Of a DNA stretch of 64,000 nucleotides, positions 15,001 through 26,660 are shown one piece after another. The notes beneath the pieces were generated by a model, which did no database searches, was not told where the DNA came from, and saw only the letters and a list, made by a program, of their open reading frames with translations. Source of the DNA: Trileptium ribeirensis (lineage: Eukaryota > Nematoda > Enoplea > Enoplida > Thoracostomopsidae); the NCBI GenBank assembly GCA_030248225.1, contig JASANE010016368.1, forward strand, positions 1 to 64,000, in the 5' to 3' direction. The translations under genes were made by a program, and so were the position numbers. How positions within the stretch are numbered: the first letter of the stretch is position 1; every line of letters begins with the position of its first letter.

Positions 15001-18000
15001 ATTTCTTGGGTTAACTCAACACCATTGAGCGATCTACTGATGTGCCAACAGTACAATGTTACTAATGAGTACTGAAGCGAAATATATGTGATACTAATGC
15101 ACTAAATATTTGAACTCAGTTTTATACAATGATATGATCCGAATATCATGAATAGAAGTTCGAAATATTTGGTACTGGTACCGCGACTTTATACGAATTT
15201 AATGAACAATTTTGCTGATATATACTTGAACAACGTATAATTTTTTGAATGGTTTCAACGTTACCTAGGTCAGAAATGCGGTACAAATGTTATGCCTAAA
15301 TATCAATACCAACTAAGTTGTAGTATTTTTTGGTAACGATCTAAGGAAATCTGTTGAAGTTAGTTTAAGACAATTTTTTTGATTAACAAAACAATTCTTA
15401 AACGAGTGGAAAAATATAAAAGCCATCTACCGTAATTTCCAAAACATTTTGTACTTTAGTACCGTATCCAAAAGGTAGTTTTAATGTTTGCCAAATGAAA
15501 TTTACTAAATATGTGTGTTTTGCCTCATAATATATATATGGAAAGATTCAATATACGCTAGCAATGGTGCTGCTATAATTATTAGGGTTTCAGCGATAAT
15601 GAAGCAAGACTAATCGCAGCGCACAAGCACGAACTAGAAACTCTGAAACGACAATTTGAAATTACGCTAGGATGTTATATCGACAGCGACGTTCGTTTAC
15701 AGGCTGAAATTGCCGGTTTAGAGAGAAGGTGAGAGATTTCCTTTTGTATAATTCGAAATGGAGCTGGTTACTAGCAATGTCAATAGTTTTATGACTAGTG
15801 CAACAGAGTAAAAAATGATAATTATCACATTAGAAACGGCAGTCACGACTTATCAATTTATATATCGCTTCAAATCTAAATTAAATCTGTAAATTGTAAA
15901 GAGCAAGATTTTCCAAAAATTTTCACTAAATTCAATTTTCCAAACTATTAATACTTCAACGATTTTTTCGCCAGAACGATGAACAAGAAGAAAACATCAT
16001 TTCCAAGCAGTAGAACAAATAATTTTTTATTTAAGATATTTTGAATATCATTTTGGCAATCATTGTAAATTACATTTGCTAAACATAGTCCCCAAATGAT
16101 TACTGTTTTAACTGATATTAGTTAGTTCTTAGAACCGGCCTTAGCTCCGCCCAAACCCCTGTCCCCCCACCGGGCGATTCACATGACCCTATTTTCCAGA
16201 GAATTTTTCGCTCATAAGCCGTGACCACTAGGGGAAGGGAAGTGGGGCCTGGTGGGTCGGGAGTGGTATGCGGGAGCGGGCATTCTGTCGGGGAGGGGAG
16301 TGCGTTGCGGAGGGATTCACAGACTCTGTAGGACCAGCATTTTCAGTCTTTAGTTATATACACCTCTTCTTTCCTTACCGAATTTGCGTCCATATTCGGG
16401 TTTTACTGTTGGCAACTCAAAACTGGCAGGAAAGCTGCGAACACAGCAAAATAAGGACTAATAGAACAATATTTGTCGTAACGGCACAACTTTGTTAGCG
16501 ACAAAAATTTAACAAAAGTTGTATTTTCGTTATTTCCTCAATTCTTAAATCGAAAATACCGCCGCGTCATTTTTATATATATAATGTAAATCTAGGAGAG
16601 GCAAGAGTAAAACACTCCTTCAATGGAACCTAATGAACTCTTACTGGTATATACGAACAACATTGTGATAAAGATGTGCTGTTAAAAGCTACATTCTGAT
16701 TACTGATATACTTTACTGTCGATATTGCGTTTATAAATTGATATTTCGGTGTTTTAGATTGTCAAATAATGATCACCATCAATTATCATCGGAGTATGCT
16801 ATCGCAATCAATCGTGATAGTGCGTCCCTCTCTGACGAAGCTACAATGATCTTCTCGGAAACTGAGCCTGGACCGGAACTTTTTGATAGATTAGACAAAT
16901 TGGCCGATAAGTTGAGCAACCAAGGCGAGAAGGTCGCTGTTGCAAAAGATGCAAACTTGAAAACACAGCGATTTGGAGGGAAAGTAAGTACATGTGGTTT
17001 ACGTTAGTCTTGAGGCTCATTTTACTCCACACTCTCATATATAACAAAACAACTGAGTTATCTCGAAGCTGTTACTATATTCCTTCAGGACTTTTGCATA
17101 TCGAGCAAATAGCAGCGCATGTGCAAACATCCATGGCACAACGAACTCAGTTAAACGTCGCAGTGTTCGCTGTTTCTATCTGGCAGCAGCAGTATTCGAG
17201 AGTCGCTGCCTGAACCCGAAGGATTTGGCAGCAACGTACAAGGCTGGGTCAGCGTTGAATCATAAATGCTTGCAGTATAAGAGGCAAGCAATTCATAGAA
17301 CAACATTCAAGAAACGCCGATATTCGCAAGTTTCTATGGCTTTGTGGAGAGGCCATTGCTAGTAGGTCTCAAAAACTGGCTCGGCATCGGTCAACAGGTG
17401 TCTTCTCAAATGGAGCGTATTAGCAGTGTTAACATGGCATCGCGAGCGTCTTCGTAAGCGATGGACAATTGTCGCTTACTGGCTGTTAAATTGTATAACA
17501 TCATGTTTACAACTCTTCGAAAATCAAACGGTGGTAAACTTGATAATTTCATTTTTAAGTCGTCGATCCTGGGACTCGTTTTTGTTTCGCCTTGAATAAG
17601 AGACATTTTCCACACCCCACATACAATTATCGAACTCCCGCGGATCATATTCGTGGAATATCACGTTGTAACCGCAGCAGGGTTGTACAATGAAGCGAAA
17701 GCTTATAACGCACAGCCTCAACAAGCGATTAAGAATAATAGTTTATTTAAATGATGGGTTTAGTTGTTGATTATTCGAATTAGTTTTTTTCGGGAAAGAG
17801 TTTGTGATATAAGGCTAAAATTTGAGACCTTGACTTTGTTTTTATGTGTAAAAAATATATTGGCGTCTATTTTATGCCTAACTAAACTCATCATTTGACA
17901 TTTTTCAAAAGTAAGAAATTTTAAATTTTTGTCAATCGAAATCATGTTAATCATATCATCGAAAATATATTGGCGTCTATTTTATGCCTAACTAAACTCA

Positions 18001-21000
18001 TCATTTGACATTTTTCAAAAGTAAGAAATTTTAAATTTTTGTCAATCGAAATCATGTAAGGCGGTGTTGAATAGTTGGTTAAATCTCTGAATTATATCTG
18101 TTTTATTATTACAAAAACGTACAATTCTTGTTAGCTGAAAATTATTAACAATACATATAATGCAACAATAATGTTAACAATATATAACATATAATGTAAC
18201 AATAATGTTAACAATATATAACGTAACATATAATGTAACAATATGTAACATTATATGCCATGGGTTTTTTCTTTATTTTACATTAACTTTCTGGATGATT
18301 CCGAAAGGAAAAATAATTCAAGCCATTTTCATTATAAATCCACAACATGTATTGTCGCTGCTAGTTTACCTAAAAATACTGTCAGAATTTTAACAAAGCT
18401 AGTCTTGAGCTCGCCAAACTGTTATGTATTGTGAGTATTAATAGCTGTTTAAATTGACGATGGCTAATATATAATATAGATTGAAATTATGAACCAATAT
18501 TTAACTGAATCCTTATGTCAGTCCACCTCAGCAACGATGTTGCTGATGAAAGTACGGTGCTTTGAAGCGAACAAAAGTAGGTTTGTTTTATTATAGTGAC
18601 TTCAAGGTATACTTAAGGTTTCATTAATCTGCGCATTGTTGAAAATTATTGAAACTGTCACTGGTGTTAATTTTTCATACTGGTTCCTTATGTATTAAAT
18701 TACTTGGTTACTTTCCTAAATTTTAGCCCCCGATAAAACATCATAGCTGTGTCCACGGACAAAAAACTGAAGCGCAGCAAAATCTAAACCAGAAGCAAGA
18801 AGTTCTATTGAAGAAGCTTCCTTGCACCACTGCTCTACCCCCGAAAGGTCGCCGTTTGTCATCGGACCAGACTACCAAAAGCCTTAGCTCTTGTTCACAG
18901 GATAGCGGTAATGGCAATGCGCACCAGGCAACAGCATTTGACGGCAACAGAAAAGTAAATCCAACAAGATTTGTGATTTTGATTTATATTCCAAACGAAC
19001 CGTAGTTTGGGTTTTTTTGGGAATTAGTCCATATCTCAGTATGAATTCTTGTATGGGTTTGTATTAGAATACACTTTGGATCTTCAAACTGAAACAAATA
19101 TTAGCCACTCCGTCAATGGATAATAATCTAGAAACGTTCAAATTGTACAAATCCGTGCCGACCAAATAGTTATATCCGGTTTCAACGTTGTACGTATATC
19201 CATAAAAGCTTGAAGGTGTGATTTTTCTTGTCATTTTTCTTCAAACAATTGTGTCACCACACATTTGTTAAGGCAATACAAGTTCAAGGTCCCTGGGGGT
19301 GACCGGGTCCTAGGGTGAGGCCTTCAGCAGCCCAGGGTAGTCAGCCGGTCGGCAGGGGAATTGCACTCGGGCCCGCCTGTGGAAGGTTGGACAACCTGTC
19401 CGAGGAAGGGGTTGAAGCTGAGCTTCCCACCAATTACGATACCCGCCTCAGGGGTTAAGACCCTTCTGTCCATATAACTATGTATGCGTTTTGCTAAAGC
19501 TCTGAGTAAAAATTCGGATTAAGCGTTACCATAACCATTTCGTTAGTCCTAAGTTTAACGTCACACTTAGTAAAGCTTGATAGTAAATCTCTATAAAAGC
19601 TTTATGTTATCTAGATTCAAGCATTAAATGAAACTTGACATTTAGCTTAACACTATAATTCTGACTTTTGCTGGTATATTTGTTCATACTGTTGAAAGAC
19701 ATTAGTAGCGTTTGTATGAATACCACATTTTCTTAAACTTCGGTAAATATATACGTAAAGCGTGAAACAAAAATTCGGAAATGCCAAAAAAGCTGTAATA
19801 GTTTTATAAGTAAATATATTAAAAGGATTAATATTCAACCGTTTAAGACTTTGAATGATAACACTAACAGACATCAAGCATAAGTTTTTAATTATAATTC
19901 AGTAATAACTAGTTGAAATGGCTGTATATTTCGTGAGAATATATGTTTTATCAAAACAACTGCGTGTATATGAGATTACCAATCGGCCACAAAAAAGTAG
20001 TGCTTTTTTCCGAAATTATATGATTTGGTAAAAGAAAATGGTTATTTCGACATTCATTATCAATTGGAACATGCAATATTACGTTTAATAGGTGGGTCTA
20101 TTCGGTTGTAAGCCCTTAGTACCCAAAATTTTCCAAAAAAATTTTTCATCTATAAATGTATAATTTTATACATCAGTCGGGCCGTATTGCCAGTTGAGTT
20201 GAACTGTGCAAAAATTATCGCCATAACTCCAAAATTAACCATTGCGTACATATTTTTAGAATTTGCTGTCACATTACATCCTGTGAGATACGAACAAATT
20301 CTCCGCGTCAGGGGTAAAGAATGTTTTGTTGTCCATAAAATTTCGCATAGCGCATCATCCGATTTCGATCCGAGAAAACTGTTCATAATTTCAGGGTCAA
20401 ATCAGATGCCGTCGGAACACCTTTATCCTAAATTTATGGAACTGAAGAACCTTGTTGTTTAAAATTAATATACTTATAAACTATTTTACAAGGAAGAAAT
20501 TTCCAAAAATATAATATAACATTGACTACGCATCACTTCATACAAGGTAACAAAATTTTATTCACTGTGATCCACTAAAAAGCCACCCTCTTCTCACCAA
20601 TTTGGTGATGCATAATAAATTTAGCAGGTTGGGTTATAAATTTTCAAAATTTGCGTATTAAACCTGAATAAACTTGATCGAACGTCAAACTGTACCAAAT
20701 ATTTGAACACATTTTTTAACTTAATTATTTTTCTTTTTGGTAAATATCTGGTCACATCTTAACGCTAAAATGTTGCCGTAATATTTATTTAATTGTGTTT
20801 TTTGAAATTTCCAAACGTTGATGTTGATAAGAGTAGCTAATTTTAGTAAGTATTGATTGAATTTTTTTAAAAATTATAGAAGTTTGTTGCGTTTTAAAAT
20901 GGCAACCATGGATGTCATGTGGGTTAAAATGATCGGCCATTGATTTCTTGTGACGTGGTCCTGGAATAGAAGTGGCACCCACACCCTCATGGCGGCAGTT

Positions 21001-22655
21001 AAAGAAAGAAAAGAGTTAAACTTAGATCCTATTGTAGATATAATCAACCACTTTACTAATTTACTTTACTTAAAACCGTTTTAGTTTGTAGGTCTTTAGT
21101 TGTTGGACAGGATATAATTTCAGCGTCAACAAGCTGTTTGCTCCACGATTAACAGGGGTATTATATAAAATTCATGTTTGATTTTTAACGTTTGGATTAT
21201 ATAAGTTCAGCTTCTTTATATATATGCATAAATATAAATTCAGATAATCAAAGCTGAATACTTCCGTTGCAGTTAGAGCTTGCTTTCAAAAGTCGATAAT
21301 TTGCGATTGTTTTATTGATTTATTTGTTTTATTTTAGCGAAATAGCCTAGCAACTACCTCACTCATCGACCAAGGTGTTTCGCCCGGCTTGGGCGCTTCG
21401 CGATTGTTTTATTGATTTATTTGTTTTATTTTAGCGAAATAGCCTAGCAACTACCTCACTCATCGACCAAGGTGTTTCGCCCGGCTTGGGCGCTTCGCGA
21501 TTGTTTTATTGATTTATTTGTTTTATTTTAGCGAAATAGCCTAGCAACTACCTCACTCATCGACCAAGGTGTTTCGCCCGGCTTGGGCACGTCTAACAAG
21601 GACAATCGAACACGATCGCGAGCTCATAATCCGAATATCGGAATTGCTCATAAATGGCAATGTCTTGTTAGCAAACTTCGTGAAGAAAAACAGCATCACC
21701 ATCATCATCATTTGTGTAAAACACTAACGCCAACTCCGCCCAAGCAATGCTCACGGATCAGCCGGCGAGAAAAGAGTTCACCGCCGCCTCAGACCGGAAC
21801 GCCCGAATTGCAACAGAAACGTCGTCCAAGTATTGCGTCATCGACCACTTCAGTTGCATCTTTGGGACGTTCTGACGGGTGAGCTTTTTCGTTGTGCTAA
21901 TTTATTTATTTGAAAACTTATGGATCACCGATACTATAGTTCCAAATTTGTACAGGTTGGGATTATGCTGAGTTTACATTAAGAAAAGTTAAGTTAAAGC
22001 TACACCCAGAGCTGATCAGCGACTGAAGAGACATTTACGTATTGCCGGATGGCTTACTAGAACAAGTCTACATTATAACAGTGTTTGTACACGAAGAGTT
22101 CCTAATATTTTGAAAAATCATGCACAAAAATTTGACCATGCAGCCTGCCTTAGGGCATCCCGTTTTCAAAACGATTAGTAATTCAGAATTTATCAGTCCA
22201 ACACCAACTATTACGGCTTGATTTTAGTTTCAAATTGCTATGCTCTTTGTGGTTGGTCACATGGTCTTAAAACCAAGCGCTAAAATCTGAAAATGCTTAA
22301 GATTTCATTTTATATTTCCAAAAATAAAGTATAAACTCGAGTTTGATTGTAACTCTGTATTTGACATTATTTTCAGCTTCCAAATAGCCTAAAATTTTGG
22401 TACTGCTAGTTTTACATTTTGACATGGTATTTCGGACTGGATGCAACGCAGGTCGGTCATTTTGATTGAATAATAAGTAATTTTGTTTTGTGCACAAATT
22501 TTAGGCCAAGCAATAGTTCATCGGCTGTGACCTTGTCCTCGCCGCAGTGTGATACAAGTCGTCGTAATTCAGCCGCAAGTCATTGCCGCTCACCGATGCC
22601 AAAAGCAACAAAAGCTCCAACGCCTGTAGACAAGCGGCCAGCGTGGAGAATTTAA
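2921..22655 (+). CDS. ten-exon gene for a 651-aa coiled-coil protein of unknown function
   Basis: Joined exons: 2921-3094, 7892-8143, 9361-9532, 13200-13318, 14518-14669, 15594-15728, 16758-16983, 18727-18954, 21532-21878, 22505-22655. Every junction is GT-AG, all phases match, and the sum is 1956 nt (651 codons plus stop). Residues about 20-200 are rich in Glu/Gln/Leu/Lys with heptad-like spacing, suggesting an extended coiled coil. Residues about 285-335 and 365-400 form further charged helices. The C-terminal third is Ser/Pro/Arg-rich, with a six-His run (541-546) and three RRxS motifs (452-455, 583-586, 621-624), which fit basophilic kinase sites. No catalytic or membrane domain is visible and I do not recognise the family. 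The 5' end is uncertain: the frame stays open from 2864 to the ATG and a possible acceptor (CATAG) ends at 2863, so more N-terminal exons may exist. Confidence 0.8.
3890..4850. repeat. 104-bp minisatellite, about 9 copies
   Basis: Tandem array in intron 1 of the coiled-coil gene. The word CACAATG recurs at 4010, 4114 and 4218, giving a period of 104 bp. Central copies are almost identical. The last two (from about 4620) are diverged and carry small insertions, a usual edge-decay pattern. Confidence 0.95.
5350..7070. repeat. 101-bp minisatellite, about 17 copies
   Basis: Long homogeneous tandem array in intron 1, period 101 bp (TTTCATCC at 5458, 5559, 5659 and onward). Most units differ by 0-2 bases. 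Single-base deletions give occasional 100-bp units. Each unit contains GGATCCGCG and the AT-rich palindrome TAATTAAATTA. It is unrelated to the neighbouring 104-bp array. Confidence 0.97.
7892..8143 (+). CDS. coiled-coil gene, exon 2 (residues 59-142)
   Basis: Acceptor ATATCTAG and donor AAG|GTTTGA; phase 0 at both ends; 84 codons. The peptide is mostly coiled-coil (leucines in ETLRTMVTQLEDEIQELKD at heptad-like spacing) with a short Gly/Asn-rich break. Confidence 0.82.
9361..9532 (+). CDS. coiled-coil gene, exon 3 (residues 143-199 plus 1 nt)
   Basis: Acceptor TTTATTCCAG, donor CAA|GTATTG, ending in phase 1. It encodes a continuous charged helix (ELVEEVESLKLELDRQR) followed by a Gln-rich stretch. 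Confidence 0.82.
9823..11222. mobile_element. hAT-family DNA transposon with 8-bp target duplication
   Basis: Element 9831-11214 (1384 bp) in intron 3 of the coiled-coil gene. The ends are inverted repeats: left CAGGGGCGCCCGCAG, right reverse complement CAAGGGCGCCCGCAG. It is bounded by an exact 8-bp direct repeat, GGTGTCAC, at 9823-9830 and 11215-11222, the target-site size of hAT elements. It carries an ORF for the C-terminal part of a hAT transposase. It is too short to hold the N-terminal zinc finger and complete catalytic domain, so it is an internally deleted copy. Confidence 0.93.
10183..10929 (+). pseudogene. hAT transposase, C-terminal fragment
   Basis: Uninterrupted ORF of 248 codons from the first ATG (open from 10156). 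The C-terminus carries the hAT dimerisation signature: CTVERSFSTLRRVKTWLRST followed by LSGLCMLSVHR. Upstream are ZMYM1/DUF4371-like features: LPRxCGRQQHR, an YIPYLDSLI segment, and WYDFW. A normal transposase is about 600-800 aa, so the N-terminal DNA-binding part and first catalytic acids are missing. The stop codon just upstream (10153-10155) shows the ORF is cut at its 5' side. The lack of frameshifts suggests a recent insertion. Confidence 0.88.
13200..13318 (+). CDS. coiled-coil gene, exon 4 (residues 200-239)
   Basis: Acceptor TTATTGTTCAG, donor GAA|GTAAAT. It begins with the last two bases of a split Ser codon (matching the phase-1 donor of exon 3) and ends in phase 0. The peptide is polar and Glu/Gln/His-rich, with no known motif. 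Confidence 0.8.
14518..14669 (+). CDS. coiled-coil gene, exon 5 (residues 240-290)
   Basis: Acceptor TTTATAG, donor GTGAG|GTAAAA, entering in phase 0 and leaving in phase 2. Encodes a Ser/Glu-rich, probably disordered linker. Confidence 0.8.
15594..15728 (+). CDS. coiled-coil gene, exon 6 (residues 290-335)
   Basis: Acceptor GGTTTCAG, donor GAAG|GTGAGA, phase 2 at both ends. The nearer TTAG eight bases upstream would break the frame, so the CAG is chosen. Encodes an amphipathic helix (ARLIAAHKHELETLKRQFE). Confidence 0.8.
16140..16330. repeat. GC-rich block in intron 6
   Basis: Polypurine/polypyrimidine-biased stretch (CCCCCCACCGGG, then GGGGAAGGGAAGTGGGG) within AT-rich intron DNA. Probably a fragment of a dispersed element; no ends or coding signature recognised. 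Confidence 0.3.
16758..16983 (+). CDS. coiled-coil gene, exon 7 (residues 335-410)
   Basis: Acceptor GTGTTTTAG, donor AAA|GTAAGT (near consensus), phase 2 in and phase 0 out. Encodes a Ser-rich acidic stretch, then a helix with repeated Leu and Lys (LFDRLDKLADKLSNQ). Confidence 0.82.
17852..18057. repeat. 96-bp direct duplication, spaced at 110 bp
   Basis: Two apparently identical 96-bp copies (17852-17947 and 17962-18057) with a 14-bp spacer, in intron 7. They are followed at about 18130-18250 by short AT-rich tandem repeats of AACAATATATAAC-type units. Confidence 0.93.
18727..18954 (+). CDS. coiled-coil gene, exon 8 (residues 411-486)
   Basis: Acceptor AAATTTTAG, donor AAA|GTAAAT; phase 0 at both ends; 76 codons. 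Basic and Ser/Gln-rich, containing the first RRxS motif (RRLS, 452-455). Confidence 0.8.
19275..19460. repeat. GC-rich block in intron 8
   Basis: Sharp GC-rich island (GGTCCCTGGGGGTGACCGGG and similar) with no splice-compatible coding frame. Likely a dispersed retroelement fragment; unassigned. Confidence 0.35.
21303..21590 (+). repeat. 97-bp triplication of an intron-exon junction
   Basis: Three direct copies, with starts GCGATTG at 21303, 21400 and 21497 (period 97). Each contains the intron end TTTTATTTTAG and the first part of exon 9. Only the third copy, after a change from GGGCGC to GGGCAC, continues into the long exon. Using acceptor 1 (exon start 21338) or 2 (21435) with read-through soon meets an in-frame TGA. 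Confidence 0.95.
21532..21878 (+). CDS. coiled-coil gene, exon 9 (residues 487-602)
   Basis: Uses the third of three identical acceptors (TTTTATTTTAG) and the donor ACGG|GTGAGC, phase 0 in and phase 2 out. Encodes a basic, Ser/Thr/Pro-rich segment with a six-histidine run (541-546) and RRPS (583-586). The low-complexity make-up suggests a disordered tail. Confidence 0.82.
22505..22655 (+). CDS. coiled-coil gene, exon 10, C-terminus (residues 602-651)
   Basis: Acceptor CAAATTTTAG; one base completes a split Gly codon; ends at TAA (22653-22655) after a final ...KRPAWRI. Ser-rich with the third RRxS motif (RRNS, 621-624). Confidence 0.8.
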
Positions 22656-22763
22656 GACTGATGAAAAAGAAAATGCACGAACTGTTTTGTGGATTGTTAT
22701 GTAACATTGTCCGTGCTAAGCGGTTTTCCAACTCAATGTCCACCTATTCAACGTGCTTTCAAT

Positions 22764-22769
22764 ATTAAA
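22764..22769 (+). promoter_or_regulatory. possible polyadenylation signal (ATTAAA)
   Basis: ATTAAA lies 109 bp past the stop of the coiled-coil gene. It is the common variant of AATAAA, and no canonical AATAAA lies nearer. Position and sequence are the only support. Confidence 0.35.
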
Positions 22770-24470
22770 TTCCTTTGACCGAAAAAAAAATATTTTTGTA
22801 AATTTAACATACATAGAAAAATACGTACACAGCAAAAATGTGCCCACCAAACGTGTAAAATGTGAACGGAATTTACGCCGTAGTAGCGGACCAAGTTTCT
22901 ATCAGAAAAAAATAGCTAATGTCCCAATAATGTATTACCCAGTTTTATTAAGATTATAGCGATTTCTGTGAGTATTGCTACATCCGTGCACACAAATTTC
23001 TGAATATTTGCAACGTTGCAACAATTACGATTACAATTACAGTAACAACTACAAATAACAAGCAACGTTGCAACAATTGTTTGTATCTCTCAACGCAGCC
23101 ACCATTACAAATCTTGACTTGTACTGAGTACACCGAATAACCACCGCTTCTTACATTTGAAACAAAATCACTGTTACTAAAGTCAGAAAGTGAATTTACG
23201 CATATGGTATTAGCTCTACACATCTATGAATAGGACGGATTTCCTACAAATACTTATAAGTAGATTGAAGTAGATTATAAGAAAAAAGCTTTTTTGTAGA
23301 GCAAGCTGGAATCATTGTTTAGCAACTGAACGCATAGGCCATTATTACGTTAAGTTAGTTAACTATGTTCCTCGTCTAATCACCTCCAGGGTGTACGGAT
23401 TTTGTTGTGTTTCGGAGCTATAGTACAACTTAATTTGTTTGTGCTTTCATAATGTAAATATCATCATAAACTATAGTTTTTCTCACACACTCTACGTAAG
23501 CCGTGAACCTACAAATCAGTAAAACTGTGAAAATTAATTTCTCCACTATGACTTAAAAACTATTATAAATACATGTATAACTCAGCCAAAACGACGTACG
23601 ACAATCATAAACTGTTTATTGTAAACTCGATATGTAACCTTGTAGTTATCTTTACTGAAGCCCAAATCTGGCGACTGGATATCAGTTTTCACTGTTATTT
23701 GACGGTGGCGAAGCGGACAGGTTTGATTAGCTGTAGAGTGCAGTATAAAAGCATAGGTGTGTGCCTTGTACATACGTATTTATTTTGTGTTCATTATATA
23801 TCTATTTTTGCATTTATTATCTTATTATGTCTTAACTTATTTTCTTTCTATTTTACAAGTTTGGGATTTTGTTTTGGCAATTGTGTGATGCTCGCATTTT
23901 TAGTGCCATGGACTGTTTCGCTCAGTTGTCCACACTGCGACTCATGGGTGGAAACATTGACATGACGGAGAGCATAAGGCACAGAAATAGGGTTGTGTGA
24001 CGGGGAGGGCCATGTAAGCCGCCCCCCTTGCAAATCTGCTTGGTTCGTGAAGTATATTTGCCACCCATGTCTTCTACAAACCTGTGAAGTTGAACTATTC
24101 GAAGTTCATACTCCGCCTTATTCGGGTAAATTGTTTTCGCGTTTGTGCCATTGTTTCTAGCCGAAATTTCGTTTAATATTTGCTAAATAGAACTCGAAAT
24201 AAGACTGTAGAACACCACTACGTTTTTATAGGCACTTCATAAATTACCTTGGTTTCTCAGTAAAAGCTGACATTGGATTTCCGATCGAAACAGTACAACT
24301 CGCACACATCGAAGAGAAGTATCGGGTTTGTATGCTGTTAGCTGATTTGGTTTCGCAATGATAGTATATTGGAATTAGTGTTTTCGGTCAGAATTCTTCG
24401 GTAACACTCATTAGCTTTAAAATTGATGAAGATTTTAACTGATGTATGTCACTCTTCAGGTATTTATAAC
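22770..24470. other. intergenic, no gene recognised
   Basis: AT-rich DNA downstream of the coiled-coil gene. It holds imperfect CAACGTTGCAACAATT-type repeats near 23010-23080. A short inverted pair, CATGGGTGG near 23943 and CCACCCATG near 24061, brackets a small GC-rich patch. ORFs here show no family features. Confidence 0.4.
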
Positions 24471-24479
24471 TGTTCATTG

Positions 24480-24767
24480 GTAACCCTTTCACGCCCGATC
24501 TAGTTTGTGCACCGAGCAATGTTTGACAAACTCAAGCCGGCGTCGCGATAGAACACTGATCACATCGGCGAAAATAGCTGAAAACTACTGAAACATGTGG
24601 GAATTGTTGTTCGGTGCCTTAACGGATGTCGCAAAGTCAGCGAATAACATAAGTCAACGAACAGCGAACAACGCGCGTGAAAATATACGCAACACGACAT
24701 ACATCCTTACGCTACACGTATCAATATGCGTTAATTCCAATCGACATAGTTTGGGATGAAGGGTTAA
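24480..24767. mobile_element. short piggyBac-like MITE candidate
   Basis: About 288 bp. Left end GTAACCCTTTCACGCCC; right end GGGATGAAGGGTTAA. The arms (CCCTTTCACGCCC against CCCTTCATCCC) are imperfect inverted repeats. The right flank is TTAA and the left is one base off. piggyBac elements duplicate TTAA and begin CCC. No coding sequence. Confidence 0.5.
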
Positions 24768-26019
24768 TCTTAATAAAGTTACACATTTGGAAGCCGCCTT
24801 GGGATAAACAAAATTAATAGTAGTAATAGTACTTTAGCAAACATTTTCTCGAGTAAAACAATTGTGGCGTAAATTTTTAAAGCTACAGGAGGTTTTTTAT
24901 AATTAGTTCCAATTTTTAGCCTCGGGCGTTACTGTCCAGTCGCAATTTAAGGACTACTTAAAAATGCATAGTTGAATATTTCACTGTGATATTTACTCTC
25001 GGCAAGAAAAAAGACTATTTATGCCTAATGGGCAATTTCATTGTTGTACACTATGTTATATATACAGACGCACTTCGATCGGGGTGAAAAGTGGATTGAG
25101 CAAATGTATAAGGCAAACGCAGTCAAGATTGTGAACAGCTATTAGCTATGTAATAATAAAAACCGTCACTCGTATCAATACAGCAAAAATGTGCTTAAAA
25201 CATATGAAAATAGAAAGCAACACCTAGATATTCAGCAACTGGTATTGGTCCTTAATATAGCCAACAAGTATTGTTTGTACAAAATATTTTTCTCAGTTAT
25301 TCTTTTACTCTGTAAAGCTGCTTGTTTTTACTACAGAAATAGTGTATTTCCGGTAATCTAAAGCGCAACGCTAAGCTATCATTAAATATTACATTTATCA
25401 CATAATACATAGCATGACTATGAACATACATGTTGTCAACGGGTCAGTTTTGAATGAAACGAAAAGTGTAGACCGCTGGTTTATGAATACTTTTACTAAA
25501 AAAATGTTTTACTAAGAAAAATTAGCATGTGGAAACCATCAATTTCTAAGAAAAGGCCAAGAAATCAGGTGTCGCTATGAAAAACCGGGGTCATATAGCC
25601 ACGTGGTATACGGAAAACATGACTACTATAGCTGATTATAACATTTGCATTAGAAGGCAAATACGATCAAAAGATAAAAACGTTCTTGGTCCATATTATG
25701 GAGTCAGATTACAAGGAAAGTGTTTTAACAGTTGACCATTCGCATTAAATTGCAACTGCAACGTTGTACTAACACTGTATACTTAGACTAAAATGGAAAA
25801 AAATTCCTGGTGTTCAAAACTGACGGGATTATGAAACTAATACATGTTATACCTAAATAATAACATACCTAGATCAAGATCATTCACGTTATTTACTCTT
25901 TTAGTAATTGTAACAAGTGTTTGGAAGTAAATGATCTGATCTGTTGCTTTGTGTTTTGGCAAGTTCTATCGTACAATTGTTTTGTATTTTACTACTGTTA
26001 GGAATGTTTAGTTAGTGTT

Positions 26020-26660
26020 GGTTCAACAAACGTCTGGAGCAACATTTCCGTTGGATTATCTGATGGCAAGTATTGGCTTATATACATTAAGTTAGTACAG
26101 ATTAACCATTGGAAACTATATATTTCTGGCATTGTAAACAACGCTGCCACCACATAGAAACCTGTGACCCAGCTTTTGAGGTCAAATCAAATGTTGAGTT
26201 TGTATTGGTTCAATAAAGGTCTGTCGCGATATTTCCGTTGGATCAGTCAATTTCTAGTATGGGCTTATACACACTAAATATATAGTATAAAGTAACCAAT
26301 GGGAACTCTATATATTTCCGGCATTGTAAACAAGGCTGCGATCACATAAAAACTTCTGACCCAGTATTTGAGTTTGTCAACAAACCCGCATGGTTACCAA
26401 AATTTATTTTCTGTTCTCGGTTCAAAAAATTCATGCTATCATAGTTCAAACTTTTTGACAATCGCCTTGCAATGGCGTAATTGACCTCCAGCTTGTAAAT
26501 ATGCCGTTGATCACATAGAAACTTGTGATCAAGTGTTTGAGATCGTCCATAAAACTGCGTTGCGACCAAAATTCAAGTTCTATGCACGGATATAAAAATC
26601 TATACTTTCAAACTTGTCGAGGATCGCTTTGAAATGGCGTAACTGACCCCCAAATTATAG
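26020..26660. repeat. diverged tandem segmental repeats
   Basis: The block from 26020 (TTGGTTCAACAAACGTCTG) is repeated in diverged form from about 26205. A third related segment (CACATAGAAACTTGTGATC) follows at about 26510. The segments keep the phrases GGCATTGTAAACAA and CACATA(G/A)AAAC. No coding function seen. Confidence 0.65.

Noticed and set aside
23573..23965. 130-codon plus-strand ORF with hydrophobic C-terminal half
   Set aside because: Hydrophobicity follows from T-rich DNA; no supporting signals; overlapping minus-strand ORFs are equally open.
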